This document shows positions 46,371 through 56,499 of a DNA stretch of 64,000 nt, piece after piece; position 1 is the stretch's first letter; each line of letters begins with the position of its first letter. Source of the DNA: Hypericum androsaemum (Eukaryota > Streptophyta > Magnoliopsida > Malpighiales > Hypericaceae); contig OZ023188.1 in NCBI GenBank assembly GCA_963995505.1, forward strand, positions 6,758,001-6,822,000, written 5' to 3'. The translations under genes and the position numbers were made by a program. The notes beneath the pieces were generated by a model. The model did no database searches and was not told the DNA's origin. It saw only the letters and a program-made list of their open reading frames with translations.

Positions 46371-46588
46371 CTAAACGGATTAATTAAAATTAGAATCTAA
46401 TAACGACTCTCATTTGAAGTGCATGTACCTAAAATTGGAAGCATCAAATACGTGCAAACACCAGAGGTGAAGAAGATACAAAAACCCTAACACCAACATC
46501 CATTTTTGGTAAGTAAAATGTTATTGCCCATCAAAAAAATCGTCAATCGTGCATAAGTGCACTACACCTAAGTACATAACTAAAGACA

Positions 46589-47023
46589 CTATATGCTTAG
46601 ATAAAACGTAGATCCTTCTTCCCTCCATCCTTTGTTGACCATGGAAATGAAGGCTTCAATTTTGCTCTCTAAACTATCATCAGTTTCTTCGTCTTCGTCT
46701 TCCTCGTCATCCTCCTCCCAATCAATCTAGTCATCACTGCCATCTGCATCGTCATCTTCAGCGCAACCATTTTCATCATCATCATCATCAATGTCATCTT
46801 CTTTGTCGACACCTTTGTCGATATTCGTGTCATCATCGTCGTCTTCCTCGCCAAAATTATTAGCATGATTGTCATCTCCAACATCATAGGGAGACGTCGG
46901 TGAATGTGTCCAAAACTCGTCAGCTTGGCCTCCAGGTGTTCCAAGAACAACAATGGCCAAAACAATGGTATTGAACAAAGAGACAAGTAAGAGCAAATGT
47001 ACCGGTGACCCAATAATGTCCAT
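46589..47023 (-). pseudogene. membrane-anchored acidic protein, copy A (nonsense mutation)
   Basis: The frame from 47023 has 144 codons interrupted by a TAG at 46727-46729. Its hydrophobic N-terminus (SPVHLLLLVSLFNTIVLAIVVLG) is followed by DEFWTHSPTSPYDVGD, a long Asp/Glu tract, and, after the stop, SLESKIEAFISMVNKGWREE. Compared with copy B, 16 residues (SIAATLYFKFPSPIFL region) are missing from the N-terminal hydrophobic part, in frame. The family resembles plant small proteins with an N-terminal membrane segment, an acidic linker and a C-terminal helix. I cannot name a function. Confidence 0.7.
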
Positions 47024-47557
47024 CTATTTCCTAGCGAATGGTCGATGTTACGTTTTATTTCTTGTCAATAATTTGCACTTGTGGTTGAATATATAGTATA
47101 TAGTATAAGCAATGCTAATATAATAATATAGGAAATTGACTATTTTATTGGGTCAAGTAATTTAATTGTAAACTTCCACGAGCTAGAAGATTCTGAAATT
47201 TCTCATACATTTCTTTGTTTACGTCTAGCCGTATAGCTCTACCTTTGTACACATCAGTGGAATAAAACAGGCTCGGTTCATTTTTGCGCTGTCTCGCAAT
47301 TAAGTCACCGAAAGTATGGGAGTATGTTTCTAAACCTAGTTAAAAAAACTCAAGTAAAGATACATACTTATTAAAAATGGGTTATAAATATTTGTGCTGA
47401 TAAAAATATCCGAGCCTCGATTTTTTCTATCTCGAGAAGTCTCTAACGGGAGGCTTAATCTGTCGTTGTCGAGGGACCTAAACAGGTATTTCTCGCCATG
47501 CAGCAATCACAAGTGAAAATTTCGCAGTTTCTTGAGTCAGGTTATGGTTTATGGTTG

Positions 47558-47899
47558 CTTTGGGAATCCTACATCGGCTAAAATACGAGTGGAGAGCAAG
47601 TTTATAAGTGTTGAAAATCCACTAACTCATTGCCTTAAGGTTTTGGATTGAATATGGAGATTCTAACATGGTATCAGAGCGGGTTGATCCGTGCCCATTG
47701 TTGAGTTCGCACGACCCCCGTTTCTCGCACTTTGGTGAATTCAAAGCCAGTGCAATCTTCGACCCAAAGTGGGTCTCGTTTGAGGAGGCGTGTTGAGAAT
47801 CTCACGTCGGTTAAAAAACGAGTAGGGTCAAGTTTATAAGTGTTGCAAATCCACCAACCTATGGCTTAAAATTTTGGGTTGGATATGAAGATTTTAATA
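47558..47899 (+). mobile_element. TRIM retrotransposon
   Basis: Two LTR-like direct repeats, 47558-47668 (111 bp) and 47791-47899 (109 bp), share cNacNtcggNtaaaa, caagtttataagtgttg and the attttgggttggatatg-type end. The primer site TGGTATCAGAGC (47669-47680) abuts the left repeat, and a tgaggaggcg purine tract precedes the right one. The 122-base interior has no coding frame. These are the defining features of a terminal-repeat retrotransposon in miniature. No clear target duplication was found. Confidence 0.85.
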
Positions 47900-49089
47900 A
47901 CTTTTCAACTCGTATGTGATATCGCTGAAGAACGGACATTTTTTGGGCTCTTTGAGATCAATCCACGAGGCAGTTATGCTGGGGATTTAACTTCACACGG
48001 AAATTATGTCAAAATCGAATTTTGTGAATGGAGCTGATATTGTTGTGAATGGACTCCGCTCTACAACTTCGACGAACATGTAAGTTTTGAAGAAGTAAAT
48101 TTTATAAGATCTATCATAAATTTGGCAAATATTTAGAAATATTGAAATTTTAGTTGTCGATTGTATCGATTCATATTAAACTGTCCCTCGATGAGTTTTA
48201 TCTTTGGTGTTTTTAGTGAGAATGCGTTAGCTTTCACATTTGGTCATATTAAACATTTGGAAGTTGACTTAATCGTGCTAATGGGATACTTCACAGAAGG
48301 AAGAAAATGTGACGACTCTCTAAACTTGCCGCTGTTATTTTCAACATTTTGTTGGTAGTCAAATCGGATATTGTTTGTTCTTGCAATTTGATAGAAAATT
48401 TTGGGAGCAAAAACAAGTGAGAAGAAGCTTTTCGAATGAGATCTGAGAATTTTTTTGACATAAAGAGTAAATAGACTTTTCTATTTGTTTATAATGTATA
48501 AATACTATCTTATACTTTAAATTGAATCATATAACACCCTATATTTTCAAATTTAGGATAATTGATTTTTTTTAGTGACACATTACTATTTTTATGCAAC
48601 AAATAATATACCAAAAATATCACGAATTTTTCTTGTTGTCTTTTTTTTAAAAGTAATTTTTTATTTATTCAAAAAAAAATATCACCAACATAGCAACTAA
48701 TTAACCTTGTTTTTCGTCTTTATTGATTTTTCCTTTTACATAAATATTTACTATTTCAACTTATGTAAATTGGATGATTTGACATATTGTTGTTGACTTG
48801 GATTTTATCTAAATGATAAAACTAAAGATTGTTAATTGTTCAAATTTTAAAATTTTAGAGGTAATATAATCCGATTTTGAGTATAAGGTGATAAGCATAC
48901 TACATGAGGAAATAGAAGGAGCTATTTGTCCTTTATATTTTTTTCTTTAAAATTTTTTTTAATCGAAACGATATTCTTAGTAAGGTTTTAGTTCCTAAAC
49001 ATTTAGGAACTCGGTTGACTAGAATTTGACTGTTTAAAATAAAAAATCTCATATGTAATGAACATAATAACTTTTTTAGTTTTACATAT
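47900..49089. other. AT-rich intergenic DNA
   Basis: No gene seen. 47980-48085 is the second copy of the dispersed repeat noted at 45335. Confidence 0.5.
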
Positions 49090-49739
49090 TAATGCAAAGC
49101 ATCACTCTTTGGAAACCCATATAAGTTATAACATTAACAACTAAATTACATTAATTATAACAGTAATAAGGGTGTAATATCTCAAATAACAATCATACAA
49201 CGGTATTTTTTACTATCCACTCTTTTTTCTTTTAAACGGTGGATATATTACCAACACCAGAGGGGTAGAAGAGTACATCAGCGATAACCAACAGACCAAA
49301 AACCCTAACACCAAAAACATTCTTGCAGATTCTACAAACAAAACCATTTACCTTACTACAAGCTATCCAAAAGGTAACAATTTCCATTTTCTAACTGATC
49401 TAGCCAAAGAACATCTCACAACGGGAATTCTCCATTAGCCATTCTTCCCTCCATCCTTTGGTGACCTTGGAAATGAAGGCTTCAATGCTGCTCTCTAAAT
49501 TATCATTTATTTCTTCGTCTTCGTCGTCATCCTCCTCCCGACCAATCTCGTCATCACTGCTATCTTCATCATAACAATCAAAGCCATCATCATATTCATC
49601 ATCGTCGTCGTCGTCATAAATGTCACTATCTTCGTCGATATTCATGTCGTCGTCTGCCTCGTCAAAATTATTAGGATGATTGTTATCTCCAACACCATAG
49701 GGAGACGTCGGTGAATGTGACCAAAACTCGTCAGCCTGG

Positions 49740-52336
49740 TGTAATACCCGACCATATGAGTTAAACTTAGTTGGATTTAACTAAGTATGACAAGTTATCC
49801 GATAAACTAATTACATACTATATTGTAAAATAGTAATGCAAATTAGTCATTGTGATATCCTAGAAATGTGGTTCGATTTTATTTAGTATAAATTATGTTG
49901 AAGTGCTAAATTATTTTACGGTTTTGAAACTTAATTAACAATAAAATAAAATCTTGAATTGAACTTGCTTAAAATATTAGGACTACAATATAACTTAAAT
50001 ATCAAGAAGAGATAAGATTCAAAACAAGAGTGGAAAACGTGGCAACAAAAGAAAGAAATTTAATACGTGGTAGATTTGGAAAAATTGAGACAAAGTAAAA
50101 GGAAAAAAAAAGGGATAAAGGTTAATTTGGAAGCGGTGGAAACTTTCTGGAACAATATATATTACTTGGTGACATTATAGACAAGAACTATAATTAAAAG
50201 GGAAACCGAAAGAGGAAAAAAAAAACACGAACAAGGGGCAGAAAAACAGAGAAGAGGAACCATTGACCAAGGTGAGTTTATTTTAGTGAGATATTTGTTC
50301 CTCAGCAAGAATATTGAGTGGTTCTTGAACGAAACCTAAAAGAAAGAGAATATATAAGAATTAATGCTAAGGAAGATAAGATAATTACGTGAAACTTGGA
50401 AGCAATAACTATTGATCTTCCACATGTTCTTATTGTAAATCTTTATAAGATAATTTAGAACAACCTATTCGAACGAGAAACATAAGGGGGTGAACTAGGA
50501 AGCATTAAGGTACCTAGAGTAGGAAACTAAAATAAGAGAAGAACCGTGGAGAAAAAATGAAAGAAAATAAATGTTAAGTTTTCTGAGATAATTAAGACAA
50601 CGAAAATCACTTTGGTAAGATTCCCAGTTATGTTTAGATTGATTATTAGTTACGAGTACGAGAGTTAAGTGGGGATGCTGCCTTCTTATCAGCATTAAAA
50701 TTACACTGATTGTAAATCGGATGAAGTATATTAGGTTGAGGTTGAAATGGTGGGATTCGGTATCTTTAGATGGAAAATCTAAAATATATTGGAAGCTAGA
50801 AAGAGTGAAAGAACCGATTTATAAGGATATTGAAATTGGGAAGATATATGTATTATGAGATATGATTTAATTAGAGAAATGGATATTGGTTGTGACAGGT
50901 TTAAAATTGAACACTCGTTCCTTGAGGAATTTGAGCATGGATCAAGTAAAGGAGAAAGAGGTGGTCTATTATGGGAAAGAAATTCCCTAAATTGACGTTC
51001 GGTCGAATTGGTAAACAAATAATATGTGATTCGTGCTTTCTTTGGCGTACTCTATTTATTTGTCATGATTTGAATATGGTACTGTTAGTGCATATTTTAC
51101 GTTTTTCATATGAGCATTATGATATGATATTATGATTTTGTTTGATTAATTTGGCCCTGAGTGGGTACTGGAAATGTTTGGTTTGTTCATTGGAAATATT
51201 TGATTCGTTCGGAGCCTATAAATTTATGTGATATGAATAACTATATGATATGGTTGCCTACGGCAGGCAGAACTATTTGGCCGATGAGGTTGGTTTGATA
51301 TGATATGGTTGCCTACGGCGGGCAAAACTATTTGGCCGATGAGGTTGGTCTGATATGATGTGGTTGCCTACGGCGGGCAGAACTATTTGGCCGATGAGGT
51401 TGGTCTGATATGATGTGGTTGCCTACGGCGGGCAGAACTATTTGGCCGATGAGGTTGGTCTGATATGATATGGTTGCCTACGGCGGGCAGAACTATTTGG
51501 CTGATGAGGTTGGTCTGATGTGATATGGTTGCCTATGGCGGGCAGAACTATTTGGCCGATGAGGTTGGTCTGATGTGATATGGTTGCCTTCCGGCGGGCA
51601 GAACTATTTGGCCGAGGAGGTTGGTTGATGATGGTGCCTTTGAGATATGGTATTCTCGTGTTGGAGAGGGAGTGACACGATTTAGATTCTGCTGAATATT
51701 CATCCAGTGTTGTGATTTGATTTTGGAATTATGTGTTCACGTGTCAAATTACGTGACGGTATGGGATGTTGCGTAGTTTGATCATGTTTCTGTGCCTTTG
51801 TGATTATATGCTATATTTGGTCATCTCGTAAGTATGATTTTATGATACTGTACATGTCTGCATGATTCAATTGCCATGTTAGTTATGTGCATGTGTTAGG
51901 TATATTTATGCATTGAGTGGCTAAATAAATTGCGATGCATATGTTATTTATTTACTGGGTGTTCTAAAACACTCACCCCCCCTCTCACCAGTTTTGCAGG
52001 AACTCGTACACGAGTTGTATTAGTTCGGAGATCTACCATGATTGTACCAAGTCTACTTTGTTCTTCAGGACTTGCATCAAGGTCTCTATTTTGTATTTTG
52101 CTCCTTGATCTAGAAGCTCCGTAGTTACATAGTTAATTTGATCTTGGGAAAAGAACATATGAATATGTATTAAAAAGGAACAGCTTGGCTTATATTTTGT
52201 AAATTAAGTTTTAAATTTTATAATTAAAGGCTTATTATTATAAATTCTGAATACGTTTGAGGCTGGCTAGATTTCTTTGTGATTAAAAGAGTTAAAGTCT
52301 AGCGCCGATCACCGACCACCGATTTGGGTCGTGACA
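49740..52336 (+). mobile_element. solo LTR, 2,597 bp, with target duplication CCTGG
   Basis: It begins TGTAATACCCGACC and ends GGGTCGTGACA, so the tips are inverted repeats (TGT..TACCCGACC and reverse complement TGTCACGACCC). CCTGG flanks both sides (49735-49739, 52337-52341). No primer site, coding region or second LTR is found, so this is what remains after LTR-LTR recombination. The long LTR and the TGTAATACCCGACC tip suggest a Ty3/gypsy chromovirus, by inference. Confidence 0.85.
51251..51635 (+). repeat. seven 55-bp tandem repeats inside the solo LTR
   Basis: Units start at 51251, 51306, 51361, 51416, 51471, 51526 and 51581, each tggttgcctacggcgggcag followed by aactatttggccgatgaggt and a tctgatatgata line. 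Spacing is exact for six intervals, with few substitutions. Confidence 0.95.
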
Positions 52337-52526
52337 CCTGGCCTCCAGGTGTTCCAAGAACAACAATGGCCAAAACAATGGTATTGAACAAAGAAACCAG
52401 GAATATGGGAGATGGAAATTTGAAGTATAGGGTGGCTGCAATAGAGAGAAATAAGAGCAAATATACCGGTGACCCGATAAAGTCCATCGATTTTCTAGCA
52501 TATGATATGTTATGCTTTATTTCTTG

Positions 52527-52528
<2 letters not shown>

Positions 52529-52584
<56 letters not shown>
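52529..52584. repeat. (AT)n microsatellite upstream of copy B
   Basis: About 28 AT units, 42 bases before the ATG of copy B on the minus strand (in its 5' region). Absent from copy A. Confidence 0.95.
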
Positions 52585-52586
<2 letters not shown>

Positions 52587-52690
52587 CTTCCAGCGAAGGA
52601 GATCTGAAGTATAACGTATAGGCAATGCTAATATAATAATATAGGAAACTAACTAGTTTACTGGGTCAAGTAATGTACAAAAAAAGTAAT

Positions 52691-53876
52691 GTACATGTTA
52701 ACTTCCAGGAATAAGACGATGTAACATCGGAAATACGGCGGTATGCTTCTAGAATTAGTTTAAATCTTTAATCAAATCTGATTTATATTGATTTATTTGT
52801 GTGTGTGTGTGTTTGTATTGTTATATGTTTAATTCTACGTTTTGAAATATATCTCCTATTTTTTTAAATTTTCCCTTGATGCTTACGAAGTTGACCAGAT
52901 GACTCGTGACGTTGAGTTGATTACTTAAAAAATAAAAATGCTGCACCATATGTTACGCGATGCCAGGTGTAGTTATTTTTAAAGTGGAAGTCCTCATTGA
53001 CTATAGTCGACAAATGTGAAATTTTCGTGTTTATTGGAAGCCGCAATGAAGGGTGAAGGAGAATTGCCGAAGGTTCAAGAATTTGCTAGATTTTTTCATA
53101 GAAGGTCGAGGAGTCTACTAGAATTCTCCATGGTGACAAGGGGGTTTATTTTAGATTTTTTTTCGCCATTCCAAGAACTCCTCACAACGATTGAATAAGG
53201 TTGCCGGTGAATTAGGAATCACAAGAAGATTAACTTATCAAAAAAAAGGAATCACAGAATTATGAACAAAGTTGGGTGTCCTTACCTCAAATAGAAAAAA
53301 AATGAGTCGAAAAAAGAGAGCCAGGGAATGCCGAAAGCGTTAATAAACATGAAAAAAAACACCGCAAATCATGAAAATACAAATTATTATCTGAATTTTT
53401 ATTTTTAAAGAGGATAAGAATAAGGATGTTATTTCACCCTTAAAAAAGAAGGTAAAGATCTATCCGAATGGTGCCCATTGCCATTCCTAATCGCATTTTA
53501 TATGTCCTAACGAGCTAATTACTTTATTTGGCTAATGACCTAGTGTTCACTATACATAGATTACTTATTAAATAGTTTGTTCTAGTTTAAACTGAAATCT
53601 CCACTTCAAATCTTAAAAAGAGTGATGGGAAATTAAATAATTCTCTCACATTGAACGTTGCTATTTAAATCCATATACCAACTATCCGAATGGGACTACA
53701 TAAAAATCATCCCCATGGTATGGACTAAATATGGGCTTTTAGATTTGATCAAATTCTTTTTTTACAGATCTGATGGTCAGAATCTGTTGAGGGTATTTTC
53801 GAGTTTTTATCCAAACATACTCATTAGGGTTCCACCATTTTTCTATATAACCCCACACAAAAAATATCATCTCCCT
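52691..53876. other. intergenic DNA
   Basis: No gene seen. A short (TG)n run lies at about 52797-52812. Confidence 0.5.
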
Positions 53877-53897
53877 CCCCCCCCCCCCCCCCCCCCC
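53877..53897 (+). repeat. homopolymeric C tract (21 C)
   Basis: Preceded by atctccct, like the tract at 32216. It directly abuts the 4CL-like fragment. Confidence 0.95.
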
Positions 53898-53909
53898 GAT
53901 TCGACTCTG

Positions 53910-54151
53910 ACCCAGTCACGATGATTGTCCGCCCAGACGCCAGCAGCCCTGTCGCGAACGCCGCCAGGCCGTAGATGTGGAACATCGGGATAGTGCATAT
54001 GAACCTCCGGTCACCTTCCTCCAGGTTTGACCTCTTCACGATGTTCTGCACCATCGCGATCAGGTTCCGGTGGGACGACACCACTCCCTTGCTCTCCCCG
54101 GTCATCCTCGACGAGTAAAGCAGCGTCGCCGTGTCGTTTTGGCCCACCTAG
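53910..54151 (-). pseudogene. 4-coumarate-CoA ligase-like gene fragment
   Basis: The minus-strand frame reads VGQNDTATLLYSSRMTGESKG, SSHRNLIAMVQNIV, EEGDRRFICTIPMFHIYGL and FATGLLASGRTIIV. This is the AMP-binding (P-loop) part of a 4CL-like acyl-activating enzyme. The P-loop normally reads YSSGTTG; here RM replaces GT. About 80 residues of a protein of some 550 are present, ending at the poly-C tract on one side and a stop on the other. It is a captured or truncated fragment. Confidence 0.8.
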
Positions 54152-54426
54152 AGTAAGGAATTCCGCCGTCGAAGAAGAAGAGTGGGCTTTTTGTTTACTT
54201 ATTTATTGGGGGTTGGGGTTGGGTAGGAAGGGGGGAAGGTATAGTAGTATTTTTAGGTTTTTATACCGCTCTGACTTGATAATTAATCTAATATTGAGTA
54301 GTATTATCCAACGGATTGGTCGATTTCATCATGGTTCTGATAATTTTGTATTTAAAGATTGGAACTTTATGATGGTGTTTGTTTGTTGTTTGAACTTAGT
54401 GCTTAAAATTCTAGCAAAAATTCATA

Positions 54427-54842
54427 GATGAATGATACCAATATTAAAGTAGAATGATACCAATATCCTAGAACGATGATACCAATATTTGAGAAGAATG
54501 AAACCAATACATTCAAATGATATACATTTTCACTTATAATGGGATACCAATATTAGAGAAGATGAAAACCAATATCACGGTGGAATGAAACCAATATCAT
54601 AGTAGAATGAAACCAATGTCATAGTAGAATGAAACCAATAACATAGAAGATGGAAACCAATATCATAGTAGAATGAAACCAATATCATAGTAGAATGAAA
54701 CCAATGTCATAGTAGAATGAAACCAATAACATAGAAGATGGAAACCAATATCATAGTAGAATGAAACCAATATCATAGTAGAATGAAAACAATAGCATAG
54801 AAGATGGAAACCAATATCCGAGAAAATGAAAACCAATATTCC
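54427..54842. repeat. 22-bp minisatellite
   Basis: About 19 variants of aatgaaaccaatatcatagtag, degenerate at both edges and cleanest in 54590-54790, where a higher-order unit of four 22-mers (about 88 bp) repeats. Confidence 0.9.
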
Positions 54843-56499
54843 CATACTTGTATTTTCATAAATTGTATTATTTTGCTGATATTTTTATTATTATTTTAAT
54901 TATTGTATTTTCAATATTGCCCATATCCCTTTCAGTGAGGATTACCCATGTCCCCACTGAATTTGAACCCGCAAAGGACGATCGAATTATCTCCATTGAG
55001 TTTTATCATGCATTCCTAAGAACCAACGAATGTCTAGCGTCCCGAGATCTGATCAAATGCCTCCACAAACAAACATGAGTCTTTTCCAACGTATTTTGTC
55101 TTTCTTCACACGAATCTTCAGAAACTTTTTAATGGGCCACCCATCATGAAACTACTCCACACTAAACACGCTTAACCTTGGAATTTTATCATGATATTTG
55201 CAAGAAAAGAACTTGCACCTTGCTAATATGGATGGTACAATGAAATTACTTAAGATTTTCTTAACATATCTTGAACGGGGTATTACATTCACCCTTCATT
55301 AAATACGCGATGTTCTCGTCGCGCCTTATTGATACAATCTCACGATCTCTCTTTTTTTAGGTGTGGGAACATGTTCGTCCATGTCTCTCCCCACCTAAAA
55401 TACTTACCATGAGCCGCTTATTATTAGTGCACTCTCACACTGGCGATCACTCGTTGTCCTTTAGGCCCCGAGCGTCACATGCCCACCAACTTCCTCTTGG
55501 TTCATCCCTGAACCACACGTACGAGTAGAAGTCCTGGTCTACTCCATTTTTAACGCCCCAATTAAGGACTGAGGTTGCATAAACAATAAAAATCAAATTT
55601 TTTTCTATAATGGGTAGAAAATCTAAAAAAATCCAATATAGGCATAATTTTATCATATTTTTCAAAGTGAGTAATTTTTTATTTAAAAAATAAGAGAAAA
55701 CAAGTCATCTTCTACGTGCGATACTTAGTAGAGGGAAAAGTGGGAGTTCGTCTCCCTGGTACATTTTTTTTTCTAAAAATTTGGAAAAAATATATTTTAC
55801 TATCTTATGGTTTGGTCATTTTTACGTTCAGTTGTTGTAGTTTAAAATACATCATACGAGTCCAAACATATTTGAAAAAAATTTCAGTCACTGTTTCCCA
55901 GCCCCTCGTAAGTGGGCAAGTAACTAAAACTTACTATGACAAGAAGATTTTTGAAAAAAATACACCGAGGAGATCGCCTCCACTTTTCCGTCTGCCACGC
56001 GTCGCACACAGTGGTAGAGACGACCGGTTAAACATGAACGAGTGCGCAATTAGATTTCAAGTATTTTTTATACTGTTTAGTATACAAACAATCGCTGATT
56101 AACTAATCTATATTTGAATTCAATAAAATTTTAAAAGTTGTAAAATTTTTCTAATAAATATTTAACCAATCCGATGCATTCCAAATTTTTTTTTCCGGCA
56201 TCCCTTGTGCTCTCGACTCATGTAGAGGACGGGTGTCCACAACGACACCAGAAAAAGGCCACTCCAGCCAGGATGTTAACAATAAAAGGCACAACAACTG
56301 CTGGAAGAGCCTACCTTACTTATATCAGCTAAAAATACAAAAACTCCATTCTGGAAATCGAAATCCCGAATCTCATTGATTGCTAGTAAGCTTACAGAAG
56401 ACCAACACGCTGAACATGTAAGATCCCACCGTTGGAGATTGCACCAATTGTCGTTAATGACGATCCGTCGCGAATAGATTAAGGTCACTGGTTTTGATG
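54843..56499. other. intergenic DNA
   Basis: No gene seen. 56276-56499 is likely 3' untranslated or downstream sequence of the AHL gene. Confidence 0.5.

Larger units (their letters stand above)
46131..47170 (-). repeat. duplicated block, copy A
   Basis: Aligns with 49090-49739 plus 52337-52690 on both sides of the coding part: 'aaaccctaacaccaa' 3' of the gene, and aatgctaatataataatata with tgggtcaagtaat upstream. It is a dispersed tandem-type gene duplication. The SINE at 46276 is present only in this copy. Confidence 0.7.
49400..52487 (-). pseudogene. membrane-anchored acidic protein, copy B, split by a solo LTR
   Basis: Coding parts are 52487-52342 and 49739-49400. With the LTR and one CCTGG removed they make an uninterrupted 161-residue frame. 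It starts MDFIGSPVYLLLFLSIAATL and continues with YFKFPSPIFLVSLFNTIVLAIV, a long hydrophobic segment that could be one or two membrane spans. DEFWSHSPTSPYGVG comes next, then an Asp/Glu-rich linker and SSIEAFISKVTKGWREEWL. The LTR lies just after the membrane part. Apart from the insertion nothing is broken, so the gene was probably functional until it landed. Confidence 0.75.

Noticed and set aside
46669..47013. Met/Thr/Lys-rich 114-codon frame
   Set aside because: Out-of-frame shadow of the acidic copy A pseudogene.
51251..51635. CRISPR-like regular array
   Set aside because: The 55-bp units are contiguous with no unique spacers, inside a plant LTR; it is a plain tandem repeat.
52324..52614. 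96-codon frame ending in Ile-Tyr repeats
   Set aside because: It is antisense to the start of copy B and runs through the AT microsatellite.
54427..54842. CRISPR-like 22-bp repeats
   Set aside because: No spacers between units and a plant context; it is a minisatellite.
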